DNA from: Algihabitans albus | GTDB lineage: Bacteria; Pseudomonadota; Alphaproteobacteria; Kiloniellales; DSM-21159 | NCBI RefSeq assembly: GCF_003572205.1 | Contig: NZ_QXNY01000003.1 | Location: 62,001-126,000 of the forward strand | Reading direction: 5' to 3' | DNA length: 64,000 nt | In this document: positions 1 to 9,377 of the stretch, one piece after another | Numbering within the stretch: position 1 is the stretch's first letter | Layout: each line of letters opens with the position of its first letter | Position numbers and translations under genes: made by a program | The notes under the pieces: generated by a model | Told to the model about the DNA's origin: nothing | Seen by the model: the letters and a program-made list of their open reading frames with translations, nothing else | Database searches by the model: none

Positions 1-641
1 CGATTGCCCCGGGTAAGGGCCGTCGGCGGCGTGCCGGATTCATCCAGATAGGGATTGTCCGACGGCACCGTTCCGTCGCGCTCGATGCGATGGATACGGC
101 CAGCCTCGTCGGCAGGGTCCTGCGCGCGCTGCATCGCGCCTCGATCGCCGATCGAGAAATAGAGGCGACCGTCGGGGTCGAAGGCGAAGCGCGACCCGAA
201 ATGGCGTCCTATGCGGGTCTTGCGCTGCATATCGAAAAGCAGCTCGCTCTCGATCCAACGATTATCCTGGATGCGTCCACGCCAGACCTGCGTTCCGAGA
301 CCACCCTCGCCTCGCGCAGAGAGCGACAAATAGATCCAGCCTGTTTCCGCGTAGTCGGGATCGACCGCGACGTCCAGCAGACCGCCCTGTCCCCGCTCCT
401 CTACGTCAGGAGTGCCGGGAATAGGATCGGAAAGATCGCCGCCGCGATAAAGCCGCAACTGGCCGGCCTGCTCGGTGATCAAGATCCCGCCATCGGGCAG
501 GAACGCCATGCCCCAGGGACTCTCCAGGTCGTCGGCCAGCTCGACCAGCCGAAAGTCTGCTTGCTCGCTTCGGTAGGTTTCGGCAACGGCCGGAAACGCA
601 AAGATCGGACCGAGCGCAAGTAGGACAAGACGAGCGATCAT
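1..641 (-). CDS. PQQ-dependent sugar (sorbosone/glucose-type) dehydrogenase, 5' part
   Basis: The ATG at 641 opens a minus-strand frame of 213 codons that is still open at the left edge, so the C-terminal part is missing. The first ~20 residues (MIARLVLLALGPIFAFPAVA) form a Sec signal peptide, so the product should be periplasmic. Next comes LESPWGMAFLPDGGILITE, then GQGGLLDVAVDPDY and FDPDGRLYFSIGDRG, the blade motifs typical of the soluble-glucose-dehydrogenase/sorbosone-dehydrogenase beta-propeller (Asd/YliI-like) family. Members oxidise aldose sugars with PQQ as cofactor, though many have no known substrate. The catalytic His and PQQ-binding residues near the middle can only partly be judged. 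It is divergent from the gene starting near 909. The family call is secure; the substrate is unknown. Confidence 0.88.
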   Translation of the reverse strand, partial: MIARLVLLALGPIFAFPAVAETYRSEQADFRLVELADDLESPWGMAFLPDGGILITEQAGQLRLYRGGDLSDPIPGTPDVEERGQGGLLDVAVDPDYAETGWIYLSLSARGEGGLGTQVWRGRIQDNRWIESELLFDMQRKTRIGRHFGSRFAFDPDGRLYFSIGDRGAMQRAQDPADEAGRIHRIERDGTVPSDNPYLDESGTPPTALTRGN

Positions 642-908
642 GGCTCTCTCCCGTGGCGGATTTACGCGGAGTCTGTCGCAGAATATGGTGCTGCAACGGC
701 AAGCTGGCAGGCTCGATGCCTGTAGATGACAGAGCATGTCCCATCTCTGACAACTTTTTCGAGCATGAAGTCCTCCACACGGGAAAGCGGCGGGGACGCA
801 CAGTCATCTCCGTCGCACCGATCCGCGACTTTCGGCATAGCGATCCGACCGAAACCGAATGAGCCTTTTTTGACGGAACACGACGGCAATGGGCATGAAG
901 GGGTGGGC
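642..908. promoter_or_regulatory. Divergent intergenic region
   Basis: This gap separates two divergently transcribed genes (sugar dehydrogenase leftward, asparagine-synthase-like gene rightward) and must hold both promoters. I could not assign convincing -35/-10 pairs. The plus-strand frame stays open upstream to 726, but those residues are rich in Ser, Thr, Arg and Pro and look non-coding. A GGAA/AAGGGG purine run at 898-903 is a candidate ribosome binding site for a start at 909. Confidence 0.4.
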
Positions 909-2417
909 GTGAGGATGGACGACAGCCTACCGGCGCATCGGCGGCAGTTCCTTCTAGGACCGAGATCGCTGGACGTGGGATCCGACTGGCGCCGCGAGCC
1001 TTTCGGGGCGTCAGCTGTCCTTCATAGCTGTCCGACTTTGCCGATCGCACAGGCGAAAGACGCCGATGGGACACCATGGTTGTTATTCGGCCGTGCCATC
1101 GAATCGGATCCCGAACGTCCCGATGCCGTAACGTCGATCGAACGCAGCCGCACTTCCGAGGTCGCAGAGCGCACCCAGAGCTGGGCTGGGCGATGGCTCC
1201 TGGCGAATCCCTCGAATTTCTATCCTGACGCGGCCGGGTTGCTCGGGTGTTTCTATCTTAAAGACACTGAAGGCGGACTATGGGTCTCCAGCAGTCCAGC
1301 TCTGATCGCACAGCACGCCTTCGCCACTCAGCCGACTGTCATCGATGGGCGTAAGCTCGTCTACGAGCGTGGAATTTCCTGGTTTCCGCCGCCTCTCTCC
1401 CGCCTCGACGGCGTTCAGCGGCTCTTGCCGAGTCAGACGCTGGACCTGGCGACAGGCACGCCCGCGCCGCGGTCCCTGATGCCGCCGATCGAAATGAGCT
1501 CGGATGAGGACGCGCTGATCGCCTGGCTGACGCAGACCTTGCGAACGGTCATGAGCCGCCTCGCGGACGCAGCCGAAGAGCCGCCGTGGCTCGGTCTGAC
1601 GGCCGGGTTCGATTCGCGTCTGATGCTGGCCATCGCCGTCAGCGCGGATCTGGAGGTGCGGCCCTATACACGTCTGACCGAACGCATGCCGGTCGCCGAC
1701 CGTGTTCTCCCGCCACGAATCGCCAAACGGGCCGGCGTTCAACACTGGATCAGGCACGAGATCACCTCCCGCAGCGCGATGGAGGAGCGACGTGGCCTGC
1801 TGGAGCGGCACGCCGGAGGGCATGTCTCCGACGGCGACGCGCGCCCTTACCTGACCGGCGCGCGCGACGGCATGGACGGCGTAACCTTCGGCGGCCATGG
1901 CTTTGCAATCGCCGGCGGATTCAACGATTGGCGAGAGTTCCCCGAAGAGATGCCGGAGCCGGAAGAAGCCGCGGCGCTGCTGATGCGCTCGATGGGCGAG
2001 CCGAGGGGATCGTCCGCCGCCAAGGGTCTGACCGAGTGGTTCGCCTGGGTGAAGGACCATCCCCACCCCAACCTCGATTGGCGGGACCGCGTCTTTCTGG
2101 AGCAACGGCAGGCAGGGTGGTTGGCCTCCAAGGAACAGCTGTTCGACATGAACCGTCTCGAGCGTTTTCCCATCCTGAACGCCGCGACCATCTACGCCCG
2201 CATCCTCGGGCTGTCCGCGGCCCGCCGAACGGGGTCGTCTCTGCAGCGGCGCATGATCGAATCGCTCCGCTCCGACCTGGCGACAATCCCGTTCAATCCA
2301 AGCGACCGGATGTTCCTGGCACGCTATCCTCACTTGGTCTTGCGCCGGCGCTATCGCCGTCTGGTGAAAAAAGCGGTCCAACCCCTTCGACGCGGGGCCG
2401 CGGCCCGTCCGGCGTAA
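909..2417 (+). CDS. Asparagine-synthase-like ATP-pyrophosphatase protein
   Basis: A protein of about 500 residues. The core motif GLTAGFDSRLMLAIA (near 1590-1635) matches the PP-loop of the asparagine synthetase C-terminal domain, where SGGxDS is usual; here it reads TAGFDSR. The preceding half (FYPDAAGLLGCFYLKD, SSSPALIAQHA, GISWFPPPLSRLDGVQRLLP) resembles the N-terminal glutaminase-fold half of AsnB relatives. There is no Cys at position 2, so ammonia release from glutamine is unlikely. Such proteins may adenylate a carboxylate and pass it to an amine, but the substrate cannot be read from sequence. GTG 909 has AAGGGG five bases upstream; ATG 915 is the alternative start. No biosynthetic partners sit next to it. 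Clear family relationship, unknown function. Confidence 0.72.
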   Translation: MRMDDSLPAHRRQFLLGPRSLDVGSDWRREPFGASAVLHSCPTLPIAQAKDADGTPWLLFGRAIESDPERPDAVTSIERSRTSEVAERTQSWAGRWLLANPSNFYPDAAGLLGCFYLKDTEGGLWVSSSPALIAQHAFATQPTVIDGRKLVYERGISWFPPPLSRLDGVQRLLPSQTLDLATGTPAPRSLMPPIEMSSDEDALIAWLTQTLRTVMSRLADAAEEPPWLGLTAGFDSRLMLAIAVSADLEVRPYTRLTERMPVADRVLPPRIAKRAGVQHWIRHEITSRSAMEERRGLLERHAGGHVSDGDARPYLTGARDGMDGVTFGGHGFAIAGGFNDWREFPEEMPEPEEAAALLMRSMGEPRGSSAAKGLTEWFAWVKDHPHPNLDWRDRVFLEQRQAGWLASKEQLFDMNRLERFPILNAATIYARILGLSAARRTGSSLQRRMIESLRSDLATIPFNPSDRMFLARYPHLVLRRRYRRLVKKAVQPLRRGAAARPA

Positions 2418-2583
2418 TTCGTCGCCAAGACTGCCGCTTTGCCGAAAAACAGAGCCAAGCGCTGCCGAAAACCAGCCCCGGATCGCACTTTCACCTACCT
2501 TGAGGGTCTTCAAGGCGGTAAATCCTCGTCACGCTCAATGAACGAAGACAACCAATAACCGCAAGGCAGGAAACACTCCCCTC

Positions 2584-4170
2584 ATGCGCGATTTCGATTT
2601 TCCCGGCCGCTCCGCCGTGCATGGCATCAACGGCGCCGTCGCCACGTCCCATCCCTATGCCAGCCAGACGGCGCTGGAGGTGTTGCGCAACGGCGGCAAT
2701 GCCGTGGACGCGGCGATCGCCGCAGTCGCAACGCTCTGCGTGGTCGAACCGCACATGACCGGCATCGGCGGCGACTGCTTTGTGCTCTACGCGCCGGGTG
2801 GTGGTGGCGAGGTCGTCGGCTTGAACGGTTCGGGCCGGGCGCCGGCCGCGGCCGACCTTGAGACCCTGCGGACCCAGGGTCTGGAGGCCATCGACCAGAC
2901 GTCCCCACACGCGGTCACGATCCCCGGGGCGATCGATGCCTGGTGCCGCCTGCACGAGCGCCACGGCAGCATGGACTTCGCGGAGCTTCTAGCACCGGCG
3001 ATCGGCTACGCCCGCGACGGCTATGCGGTCCATGCCCGGGTCGCCAACGACTGGCATAGCCTGGCAGGCAAGTTGCGCAACAACGAAGCGGCGGCGGCAC
3101 AGTTTTTACCGGGAGGCGCCGCTCCGCGCGAAGGCGATCTGCATCGGCAGCCGGCGCTGGCCGACACCTTGACCCAGATCGCCAGGCAAGGCCGCAAGGC
3201 CTTCTATGAAGGCCCCATCGCCGAGGCGATGGTTGCCTCCCTCAAGGCGCTCGGCGGCGTCCATGCGCTCGAGGACTTTTCCAGCTTCGAAAGCGAGTGG
3301 GTGACGCCGATCTCCAGCGCCTACCGAGGCTACGATATTCACCAGATCCCGCCGAACAACCAGGGTGTCGTGGCCTTGGTCATGCTCAACATCCTGGAGG
3401 GCTACGATCTTGCCAAGTTCGGACCTCTCTCCCCCCTGCGCACCCACTTGGAGATCGAAGCCGGACGCTTGGCCTACGACATGCGCAACCGCCATCTCGC
3501 CGACCTGGAGGCGTTGGAGGTTTCTCTCGATCGCCTCTTGTCGAAGGACTGGGCCGCCGAGCTACGGGCCAAAATCGATCCGGAATGCGCCTTCCCGGAC
3601 ATTCCGGATCTGGGCCTAACGACATCCGACACCGTTTATCTCACGGTGGTCGACCGCGACCTCAACACCGTCAGCGTCATCAACTCCCTGTTCCACGGTT
3701 TCGGCAGTGGGATTCTCTCCGCCGAGACCGGCGTGGTCTTCCAAAGCCGGGGCGCCAGCTTCCGCCTCGACCCCGCGCATCCGAACCGCCTGGCACCGAA
3801 CAAGCGACCGATGCACACGATCATGCCCGGCCTCGCCACCCGCAACGGTCAGGCCGAGATCGGCTACGGCGTGATGGGAGGCGACTACCAGCCCTTCGGC
3901 CATGCCCGGCTGCTCACCAACCTGATCGACTACGAAATGGACCCGCAAGCCGGATTGGACTGCCCGCGGGTTTTCGCTCTAGGCAATCGGGTCGAGGTGG
4001 AGAAATCGCTGCCGACCGAGACGCTGCTGGGGCTCCAGCAGCGCGGCCACACCCTCACCCTGGCCACCCCCTCGCTGGGCGGCGGGCAATGCATCCGCAT
4101 CGACCGCAAGCGGGGCGTCCTGACGGCAGGCTCCGATCCTCGCAAGGACGGCTGCGCTCTGGGCTACTGA
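2584..4170 (+). CDS. ggt: Gamma-glutamyltransferase family protein (YwrD-like)
   Basis: 528 residues, the usual length for the family. GGTs are Ntn hydrolases that self-cleave into two chains and transfer or hydrolyse the gamma-glutamyl group of glutathione and related amides. Characteristic stretches are the N-terminal ATSHPYASQTALEVLRNGGN with NAVDAAIAA, EPHMTGIGGDCF, and the cleavage region TTSDTVYLTVVDRD, in which Thr350 is the likely nucleophile. Later, SRGASFRLDPAHPNRLAPNK and MGGDYQPFGHARLL match the small subunit. No clear signal peptide is visible, which fits the YwrD-type branch rather than the periplasmic E. coli enzyme; this suggests a cytoplasmic hydrolase of gamma-glutamyl compounds. 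The start is ATG 2584. It converges on moaA, with stop codons only a few bases apart. Confidence 0.9.
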   Translation: MRDFDFPGRSAVHGINGAVATSHPYASQTALEVLRNGGNAVDAAIAAVATLCVVEPHMTGIGGDCFVLYAPGGGGEVVGLNGSGRAPAAADLETLRTQGLEAIDQTSPHAVTIPGAIDAWCRLHERHGSMDFAELLAPAIGYARDGYAVHARVANDWHSLAGKLRNNEAAAAQFLPGGAAPREGDLHRQPALADTLTQIARQGRKAFYEGPIAEAMVASLKALGGVHALEDFSSFESEWVTPISSAYRGYDIHQIPPNNQGVVALVMLNILEGYDLAKFGPLSPLRTHLEIEAGRLAYDMRNRHLADLEALEVSLDRLLSKDWAAELRAKIDPECAFPDIPDLGLTTSDTVYLTVVDRDLNTVSVINSLFHGFGSGILSAETGVVFQSRGASFRLDPAHPNRLAPNKRPMHTIMPGLATRNGQAEIGYGVMGGDYQPFGHARLLTNLIDYEMDPQAGLDCPRVFALGNRVEVEKSLPTETLLGLQQRGHTLTLATPSLGGGQCIRIDRKRGVLTAGSDPRKDGCALGY

Positions 4171-4176
4171 GCGCCC

Positions 4177-5283
4177 CTACCCCCCGGTGACGCTCATGTG
4201 GCGGGAGGCACCGGTGATGCCGCGGCGGCGGTCGATCACGAAGTCGTGGCCCTTGGGCTTGCGGGTGATGGCTTCGCGGATCGCTTGCTGCAGAACCTGA
4301 TCGTCGTCGCTGGCGCGCAGCACCGAGCGCAGGTCGGCCGCGTCGTCCTGGCCCAGGCACATGTAAAGCGTACCGGTACAAGTCAGGCGGACCCGATTGC
4401 AGGCCTCGCAGAAGTTATGGGTCAAGGGGGTGATGAAACCAAGTCTCTGGCCGGTTTCCTTGACCTGCCAGAAGCGGGCCGGACCACCGGTACGGTGGTC
4501 GATCTCCTCCAGCGTCCAGCGCTTGGCCAGTTCGCTGCGCACCATGGTCAGCGGCCAGTACTGGTCGATCCGCTGTTCGGTGCCGATATCGCCCATCGGC
4601 ATGACCTCGATGAAGGTCAGGTCGAAGTCCTCTTCGCCGGCCCACTCGACCAGACGATGAACCTCGTCGTCGTTGACGCCCTTCAGGGCCACGGCGTTGA
4701 TCTTGATCTTGAGCCCGGCTTCCTTGGCCGCCGCCAGACCGGTCATGACCTTGTCGAGCTTGCCCCAGCGGGTGATCGCCGCGAACTTGTGCGGGTCGAG
4801 GGTGTCGAGCGAGACGTTGATCCGGCGAACGCCGGCGTCGTAAAGATCGCCGGCCAGCTTGGGAAGCTGACTGCCGTTGGTGGTTACCGTCAGCTCGTCC
4901 AGGTCACCGCTTTTCAGATGCCGGCCGAGCTGGCGGAACAGCCAGATGATATTGCGGCGCACCAGAGGCTCGCCACCGGTCAGGCGCAGCTTGCGCACGC
5001 CCAAATGCACGAAGCTACTGCACAGACGGTCGAGCTCTTCCAGGCTCAAGACCTCCTGCTTCGGCAGGAAAGTCATGTCCTCGCTCATGCAGTAGACACA
5101 GCGGAAGTCGCAGCGGTCGGTCACGGAGATGCGCAGATAGCTGATGCGGCGCTGAAAGGGGTCGATCAGCGGCGCTTCGCGCCCCAAAGGTGCGGCCATG
5201 CCACTCGCGTCCAACGGCGTGCCGGTCGGCGGGGGCGCATCCGAATTGGCGGCCTCCGGCGCAAGACGGGGCGTCTGCTCCAT
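4177..5283 (-). CDS. moaA: GTP 3',8-cyclase MoaA (molybdenum cofactor synthesis)
   Basis: Radical-SAM enzyme for the first step of molybdenum cofactor synthesis: with MoaC it converts GTP to cyclic pyranopterin phosphate. The N-terminal cluster motif [11 protein letters not shown] gives Cys58, Cys62 and Cys65, preceded by a poorly conserved 40-residue Pro/Ala-rich leader. The SAM-binding LTGGEPLVR follows. The C-terminal GTP-side cluster is the canonical CX2CX13C ([19 protein letters not shown]), and the chain ends in the required Gly-Gly. An AGGAGGG ribosome binding site stands upstream of ATG 5283. A later Met ([15 protein letters not shown]) could be the true start and would give a more usual length. 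No other moa genes are in the window. Confidence 0.97.
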   Translation of the reverse strand: MEQTPRLAPEAANSDAPPPTGTPLDASGMAAPLGREAPLIDPFQRRISYLRISVTDRCDFRCVYCMSEDMTFLPKQEVLSLEELDRLCSSFVHLGVRKLRLTGGEPLVRRNIIWLFRQLGRHLKSGDLDELTVTTNGSQLPKLAGDLYDAGVRRINVSLDTLDPHKFAAITRWGKLDKVMTGLAAAKEAGLKIKINAVALKGVNDDEVHRLVEWAGEEDFDLTFIEVMPMGDIGTEQRIDQYWPLTMVRSELAKRWTLEEIDHRTGGPARFWQVKETGQRLGFITPLTHNFCEACNRVRLTCTGTLYMCLGQDDAADLRSVLRASDDDQVLQQAIREAITRKPKGHDFVIDRRRGITGASRHMSVTGG

Positions 5284-5487
5284 GCTAGGTACCCTCCTGG
5301 TGGTCCGTTCTTATGCGGTCGCTCGCTTCGCTCTTGCACCATATAAGCAGCGAACTTTCCATTTGAACATAACGGTCTTGCTTTCCTCTTTCGCCCCCAA
5401 AATTCCTAAGGAAAAAAGCCCCTTGGAGGATTTGCGGCCCTACGACCCCCCTTGCCCAGCACTTCTTGAGCGCCGTAAAAGGGCGAG

Positions 5488-5811
5488 ATGGCAGACTCCT
5501 CGGACGACAGCTTTCTCGACCGCCCGGCCGCCCGCCTGCTGGCCGCCGGCGTCTTCTGCGGTGTGATCGCCGTGCTGACGATCCAGCACTGGGACGATCT
5601 CTTCCCGCCGCCGCTCGAGGAGATGACCGTCGACTCCGACGATCCCGCCGCGCTCTGCATCGCGCGCGAGCGGGATCAGATCGAAGGTATGGTGGCGGAC
5701 AACCCGCAAATGGCGGCGCAGAAAGACCTCTTCCTGCAACGCGCCGAGGCCCGTTGCCAAGCGACAGCCGGCGGCGGCAGTGCGGCGCCACCACCGTTGC
5801 CGACCAACTAG
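5488..5811 (+). CDS. Small single-pass membrane protein of unknown function
   Basis: 107 residues. A short acidic N-terminus (MADSSDDSFLDRPAAR) precedes one hydrophobic helix (LLAAGVFCGVIAVLTI, about residues 17-33). A ~70-residue tail, probably periplasmic, follows with two Cys (PAALCIARERDQIEG and EARCQATAGG) that could form a disulfide, and the end is Pro-rich. I recognise no family. It has good codon structure and lies 52 bp upstream of the acyl-CoA synthetase on the same strand, so the two may be co-transcribed. The gene call rests on coding character and context only. Confidence 0.6.
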   Translation: MADSSDDSFLDRPAARLLAAGVFCGVIAVLTIQHWDDLFPPPLEEMTVDSDDPAALCIARERDQIEGMVADNPQMAAQKDLFLQRAEARCQATAGGGSAAPPPLPTN

Positions 5812-5863
5812 GGCATCAACGATCTGAGGTTGCGTACCGGGCGCGCGTAGGGAGAGGACGGAT

Positions 5864-7477
5864 ATGCTGCCGGCAGCGGAGACCTACGATCAGCTTCGGC
5901 GCGATTTCGTCTGGAACATTCCGGGTCGCTATAACATCGCGGTCGACGCTTGCGACAAGTGGGCGGACGGCAGCGGTCGGCTGGCAGTGATCCACCACCG
6001 CAGCGACGGGGTGCGTCGCGACTATAGTTTCGATGAGCTGAAGGGACTTTCGAACCGCCTGGCCAACGCCCTGATCGCATTCGGCGTCGCACCGGGGGCA
6101 AGAGTCGGCGTACTGCTGCCACAGGCGCCGGAGACCGCCGTTGCGCATCTGGGCATCCTAAAGCTGGGAGCGATCTCCATCCCGCTGTTCGTGTTATTCG
6201 GCGAGGAGGCGCTGGAGTATCGCCTTTCGGACAGCAGCGCTACCGCGCTGATTACCGACCGCGCCGGAGTCGAAAAGATCGCCACCCTGCGCGACCGGCT
6301 GCCCGACCTCCGGTCAGTGATCTGCATCGACGGGGCCATCGAGGACGCCGAGGACTGGACGGCCCTGCTGGAGCGCGCATCGGACAGCTTTACGCCGGCC
6401 GAAACCGGCCCCGACGATCCCGCCATCCTCATCTACACCTCCGGCACGACAGGACCTCCCAAGGGGGCGCTGCACGGGCACCGGGTCCTGCTCGGTCATC
6501 TGCCGGGCGTGGAGCTGCCGCAGGAACTGTTTCCGCGGCCGGGCGATCTCTTCTGGACACCGGCCGACTGGGCCTGGATCGGCGGGCTGCTCGACGTGCT
6601 GCTGCCCAGCCTGCACCACGGCATACCGGTCCTGGCTCACCGCTTCGCCAAGTTCGATCCGGAAGCGGCCTTCCACCTGATGGCCGACTACGGCGTGCGC
6701 AACGCCTTCCTGCCGCCAACGGCCCTGAAGATGCTGCGCCGGGTCGAGCGGCCGGCAGCGCGCTGGAAGCTGAAGGTCCGCTCCATCGGCTCGGGCGGAG
6801 AAACCCTGGGCGCCGGTCTTCTGGATTGGGGACGGGCAACCTTCGGCGTCCCGATCAACGAGTTCTACGGCCAGACCGAGTGCAACCTGGTCGTGGCCAA
6901 CTGCGCAGGCCTGATGCCGGTCAAGCCGGGCGCCATGGGTCGTGCCGTACCGGGACACGAGGTTGCGGTGCTGGACGAAGCAGGCCAACCGCTGCCGGTG
7001 GGCGTCCAGGGAACGGTGGCCGTGCGGCGGCCGGACCCGGTCATGTTCCTGGGCTACTGGAACAACCCCGAGGCCACGGCCAAGAAGTTTGCCGGGGACT
7101 GGCTGCTGACCGGCGATCAGGCGCGACTGGACGAGGAGGGCTACTTCCACTTCGTCGGCCGCGACGACGACGTCATCACCTCCGGCGGCTACCGCATCGG
7201 TCCAGGCGAGATCGAAGACTGCCTGATCAGGCACCCTGCCGTGGCGCTGGCCGCCGCGGTCGGCGTCCCCGACGACTTGCGGACCGAGCGGGTCAAGGCC
7301 TTCATCGTGCTGGCTGAAGGCCACCGTCCGTCGCAAAGCCTGGAACGTGAGATCCAGGACTACGTGAAGACCCGTCTCGCCGCGCACGAGTATCCCCGCG
7401 AGGTCGAGTTCCTGGACGCCTTGCCGATGACCGCCACGGGCAAGATCATCCGGAAAGAGTTGAAGGCACGAAGATAG
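5864..7477 (+). CDS. Acyl-CoA synthetase (AMP-forming, acetate/medium-chain type)
   Basis: 537 residues, ANL superfamily. It activates a carboxylic acid through an acyl-adenylate and transfers it to CoA. The ATP-binding loop is IYTSGTTGPPKGALHGHR (near 6430-6485), the A5-type motif is NEFYGQTECNLV, the hinge region is LTGDQARLDEEGYFHFVGRD with DDDVITSGGYRIGPGEIE, and the C-terminal catalytic lysine lies in MTATGKIIRKELK. The DLFWTPADWAWIGGL segment is typical of acetyl-/propionyl-CoA-synthetase-like and medium-chain acyl-CoA ligases. The substrate chain length is not certain. The start is ATG 5864 with GGAGAGGA upstream. It converges on the phosphatidylcholine synthase gene. Confidence 0.9.
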   Translation: MLPAAETYDQLRRDFVWNIPGRYNIAVDACDKWADGSGRLAVIHHRSDGVRRDYSFDELKGLSNRLANALIAFGVAPGARVGVLLPQAPETAVAHLGILKLGAISIPLFVLFGEEALEYRLSDSSATALITDRAGVEKIATLRDRLPDLRSVICIDGAIEDAEDWTALLERASDSFTPAETGPDDPAILIYTSGTTGPPKGALHGHRVLLGHLPGVELPQELFPRPGDLFWTPADWAWIGGLLDVLLPSLHHGIPVLAHRFAKFDPEAAFHLMADYGVRNAFLPPTALKMLRRVERPAARWKLKVRSIGSGGETLGAGLLDWGRATFGVPINEFYGQTECNLVVANCAGLMPVKPGAMGRAVPGHEVAVLDEAGQPLPVGVQGTVAVRRPDPVMFLGYWNNPEATAKKFAGDWLLTGDQARLDEEGYFHFVGRDDDVITSGGYRIGPGEIEDCLIRHPAVALAAAVGVPDDLRTERVKAFIVLAEGHRPSQSLEREIQDYVKTRLAAHEYPREVEFLDALPMTATGKIIRKELKARR

Positions 7478-7480
7478 GGC

Positions 7481-8248
7481 TCAAGCCTTGCTTTGGCGTC
7501 GCTCAGGCCGCTCCTTGCGGAAGGAGCGCCAGAGCGACAAACCGACGAAGTAGAGCGAACTGGCAACCCAGATCCAATAGATCGTCGGTTCTTCAACCGG
7601 AAGGTCGGTCGTGTCGGGATCGACCGCGACCAGCCAGATCGACGCGAAGGCCCAGACCACCGTCATCGGGATGTTCAGACTGCGCAGGTGCGGGACCCGG
7701 AAGGGATGAACGTACTTGAGCGGAATGAACGTCAGCAGACAGCAGAGGGCGATCACCGCGATGTTGATCCAGGGGTCGGTCTGCAAGATGAAAAAGGCCA
7801 GCACGACGACGTTCCACAAGGCGGGAAAACCGCTGAAGTAGTAGTCGTGGGTCTTCATCTCCGCATTGGCGAAGGTATAGCAGGAGACCGCCATGATGGT
7901 CGCGGCCGCCGCAGTTTCCCAGCCGTTCGGCACCAGGCCGAACCAGTAGACCAGCATCGCCGGCACGGCGACGTAGGTGAAGTAGTCGATGACGTTGTCC
8001 AGGGTGGTGCCGTCGACGTTCGGCGTCACCTCCCGCACCTTGGCACGGCGCGCCAGCGTACCGTCCACGCCGTCGACGAAAAGCGCCAGACCGAGCCAGA
8101 AAAAAACCAACTGCTTGTCGCCGTGGAGGATCGCCAGCAAGGCGAGGAAGCCCAGCACGGCGCCGGAAGCGGTAAAGACGTGAACGGCCCAGGCCGCCGT
8201 CTTAGCCCTCATGGCGGGCTTATCGATTCGGGTGAGATTGAGGCTCAT
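7481..8248 (-). CDS. pcs: Phosphatidylcholine synthase
   Basis: Integral inner-membrane enzyme that condenses choline with CDP-diacylglycerol to give phosphatidylcholine, a pathway found mainly in alphaproteobacteria and other host- or choline-associated bacteria. The 256-residue product shows the CDP-alcohol phosphotransferase signature: DGVDGTLARRAKV followed by VDGTTLDNVIDYFTY, supplying the paired Asp residues that bind Mg2+. At least six hydrophobic helices follow. I chose ATG 8248 because GGGGACAGG lies just upstream; an in-frame GTG at 8266 would add six residues. Activity depends on imported choline. No choline transporter or methyltransferase pathway gene (pmtA) is nearby. Confidence 0.95.
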   Translation of the reverse strand: MSLNLTRIDKPAMRAKTAAWAVHVFTASGAVLGFLALLAILHGDKQLVFFWLGLALFVDGVDGTLARRAKVREVTPNVDGTTLDNVIDYFTYVAVPAMLVYWFGLVPNGWETAAAATIMAVSCYTFANAEMKTHDYYFSGFPALWNVVVLAFFILQTDPWINIAVIALCCLLTFIPLKYVHPFRVPHLRSLNIPMTVVWAFASIWLVAVDPDTTDLPVEEPTIYWIWVASSLYFVGLSLWRSFRKERPERRQSKA

Positions 8249-8426
8249 GACCTGTCCCCGACGCACGGGGCCTCCGACGGATCGTCACGCTTCTGCAACA
8301 GAGAATAGCTTTTGTCCCGAGAGGACAAGCCACCTGCGCTCCACTTCTGCCCTAAAACCACTGCCCCGGCAGAGCGGCTTGACGCTAGACTGCTCGCCGG
8401 AGATCGCGCGATGGGGAGTCCAAGCC

Positions 8427-9359
8427 ATGCCGGACAGCCAACCACACCCGCCGCTGGCGGGGCCTGAAACCCAGTTTCCCCCAGGCGTTGCCTGGATCGA
8501 CGGCCGCTTCGTGCCGATGAGCGAAGCCAAGATCCCGATACTGGATTGGGGCTTCCTGCGCTCCGATGCGACCTACGACGTGGTTTCCGTCTGGAAAAAT
8601 CATTTCTTTCGTCTCGATAAGCATCTGGATCGCTTTCTCGCATCCGTCGCCAAGCTGCGCATGTCTCTGCCGTTCGATCGCACCGGACTGGAGACCCTGC
8701 TGCACGAGACGGTCACCCGAAGCGGCCTGGAAGACGCGTACGTGGAGATGATCTGCACGCGCGGCCACTCGCCGACCTTCAGCCGGGACCCGCGCGACGC
8801 CGTCAACCGCTTCATCGCCTTCGCCATTCCCTTCGGCTGGATCGCCGACGAAACGCAGCGTGATCGCGGTCTGCGGATGATCGTTGCCTCGGTGCCGCGA
8901 ATTCCGGCGGCCAGCGTCGATCCCACGATCAAGAACTATCACTGGCTGGACATGGTCAGAGGGCTCTACGAAGCGTACGACCGCGGCGGCGAAAACGTTC
9001 TGCTGAAGGATCTCGACGGCTTTCTGACAGAGGGACCGGGCTTCAATCTCTTCGCGGTGAAGGACGGCAGCGTCCACACACCGGACCGCGGCGTGCTGGA
9101 GGGCATCACCCGCGGCACGGCCCTCGAACTCTGCGCTGAACTGAAGATTCCGACTCGCATCGAACCGCTGTCCATGGAGACGCTGACCACGGCCGAGGAG
9201 GCTTTCGTCACCTCCACCGCCGGCGGGATCATGGCCATCGCCAGTGTTGACGGCCAAGCCCTTCCAGCCTCGCCCGGACCGATCACTCGGCGTCTCGGCG
9301 AACTCTACTGGGCCAAGCACCAGGACCCGGCCTGGACCACGCCGGTCCGGAGCCTCTGA
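8427..9359 (+). CDS. Class IV aminotransferase (branched-chain / D-amino acid type)
   Basis: 310-residue PLP enzyme of fold type IV. The opening WIDGRFVPMSEAKIPILDWG and the ...SDATYDVVSVWKNHFF stretch are family-typical. The Schiff-base Lys is in ASVDPTIKNYHWLDM, the Glu that supports the cofactor pyridine is in DGFLTEGPGFNLF, and the phosphate-binding Thr residues are in GITRGTALELC and TSTAGGIMAI. It transfers an amino group between amino acids and 2-oxo acids; preference (branched-chain, D-alanine, R-amine) is not readable here. ATG 8427 was chosen because the family begins close to WIDG and GGGGAG lies upstream. It is convergent with the neighbouring amino-acid dehydrogenase gene, hinting at linked amino-acid metabolism. 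Confidence 0.88.
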   Translation: MPDSQPHPPLAGPETQFPPGVAWIDGRFVPMSEAKIPILDWGFLRSDATYDVVSVWKNHFFRLDKHLDRFLASVAKLRMSLPFDRTGLETLLHETVTRSGLEDAYVEMICTRGHSPTFSRDPRDAVNRFIAFAIPFGWIADETQRDRGLRMIVASVPRIPAASVDPTIKNYHWLDMVRGLYEAYDRGGENVLLKDLDGFLTEGPGFNLFAVKDGSVHTPDRGVLEGITRGTALELCAELKIPTRIEPLSMETLTTAEEAFVTSTAGGIMAIASVDGQALPASPGPITRRLGELYWAKHQDPAWTTPVRSL

Positions 9360-9377
9360 CCCTCTGCCTCCAAGGCG

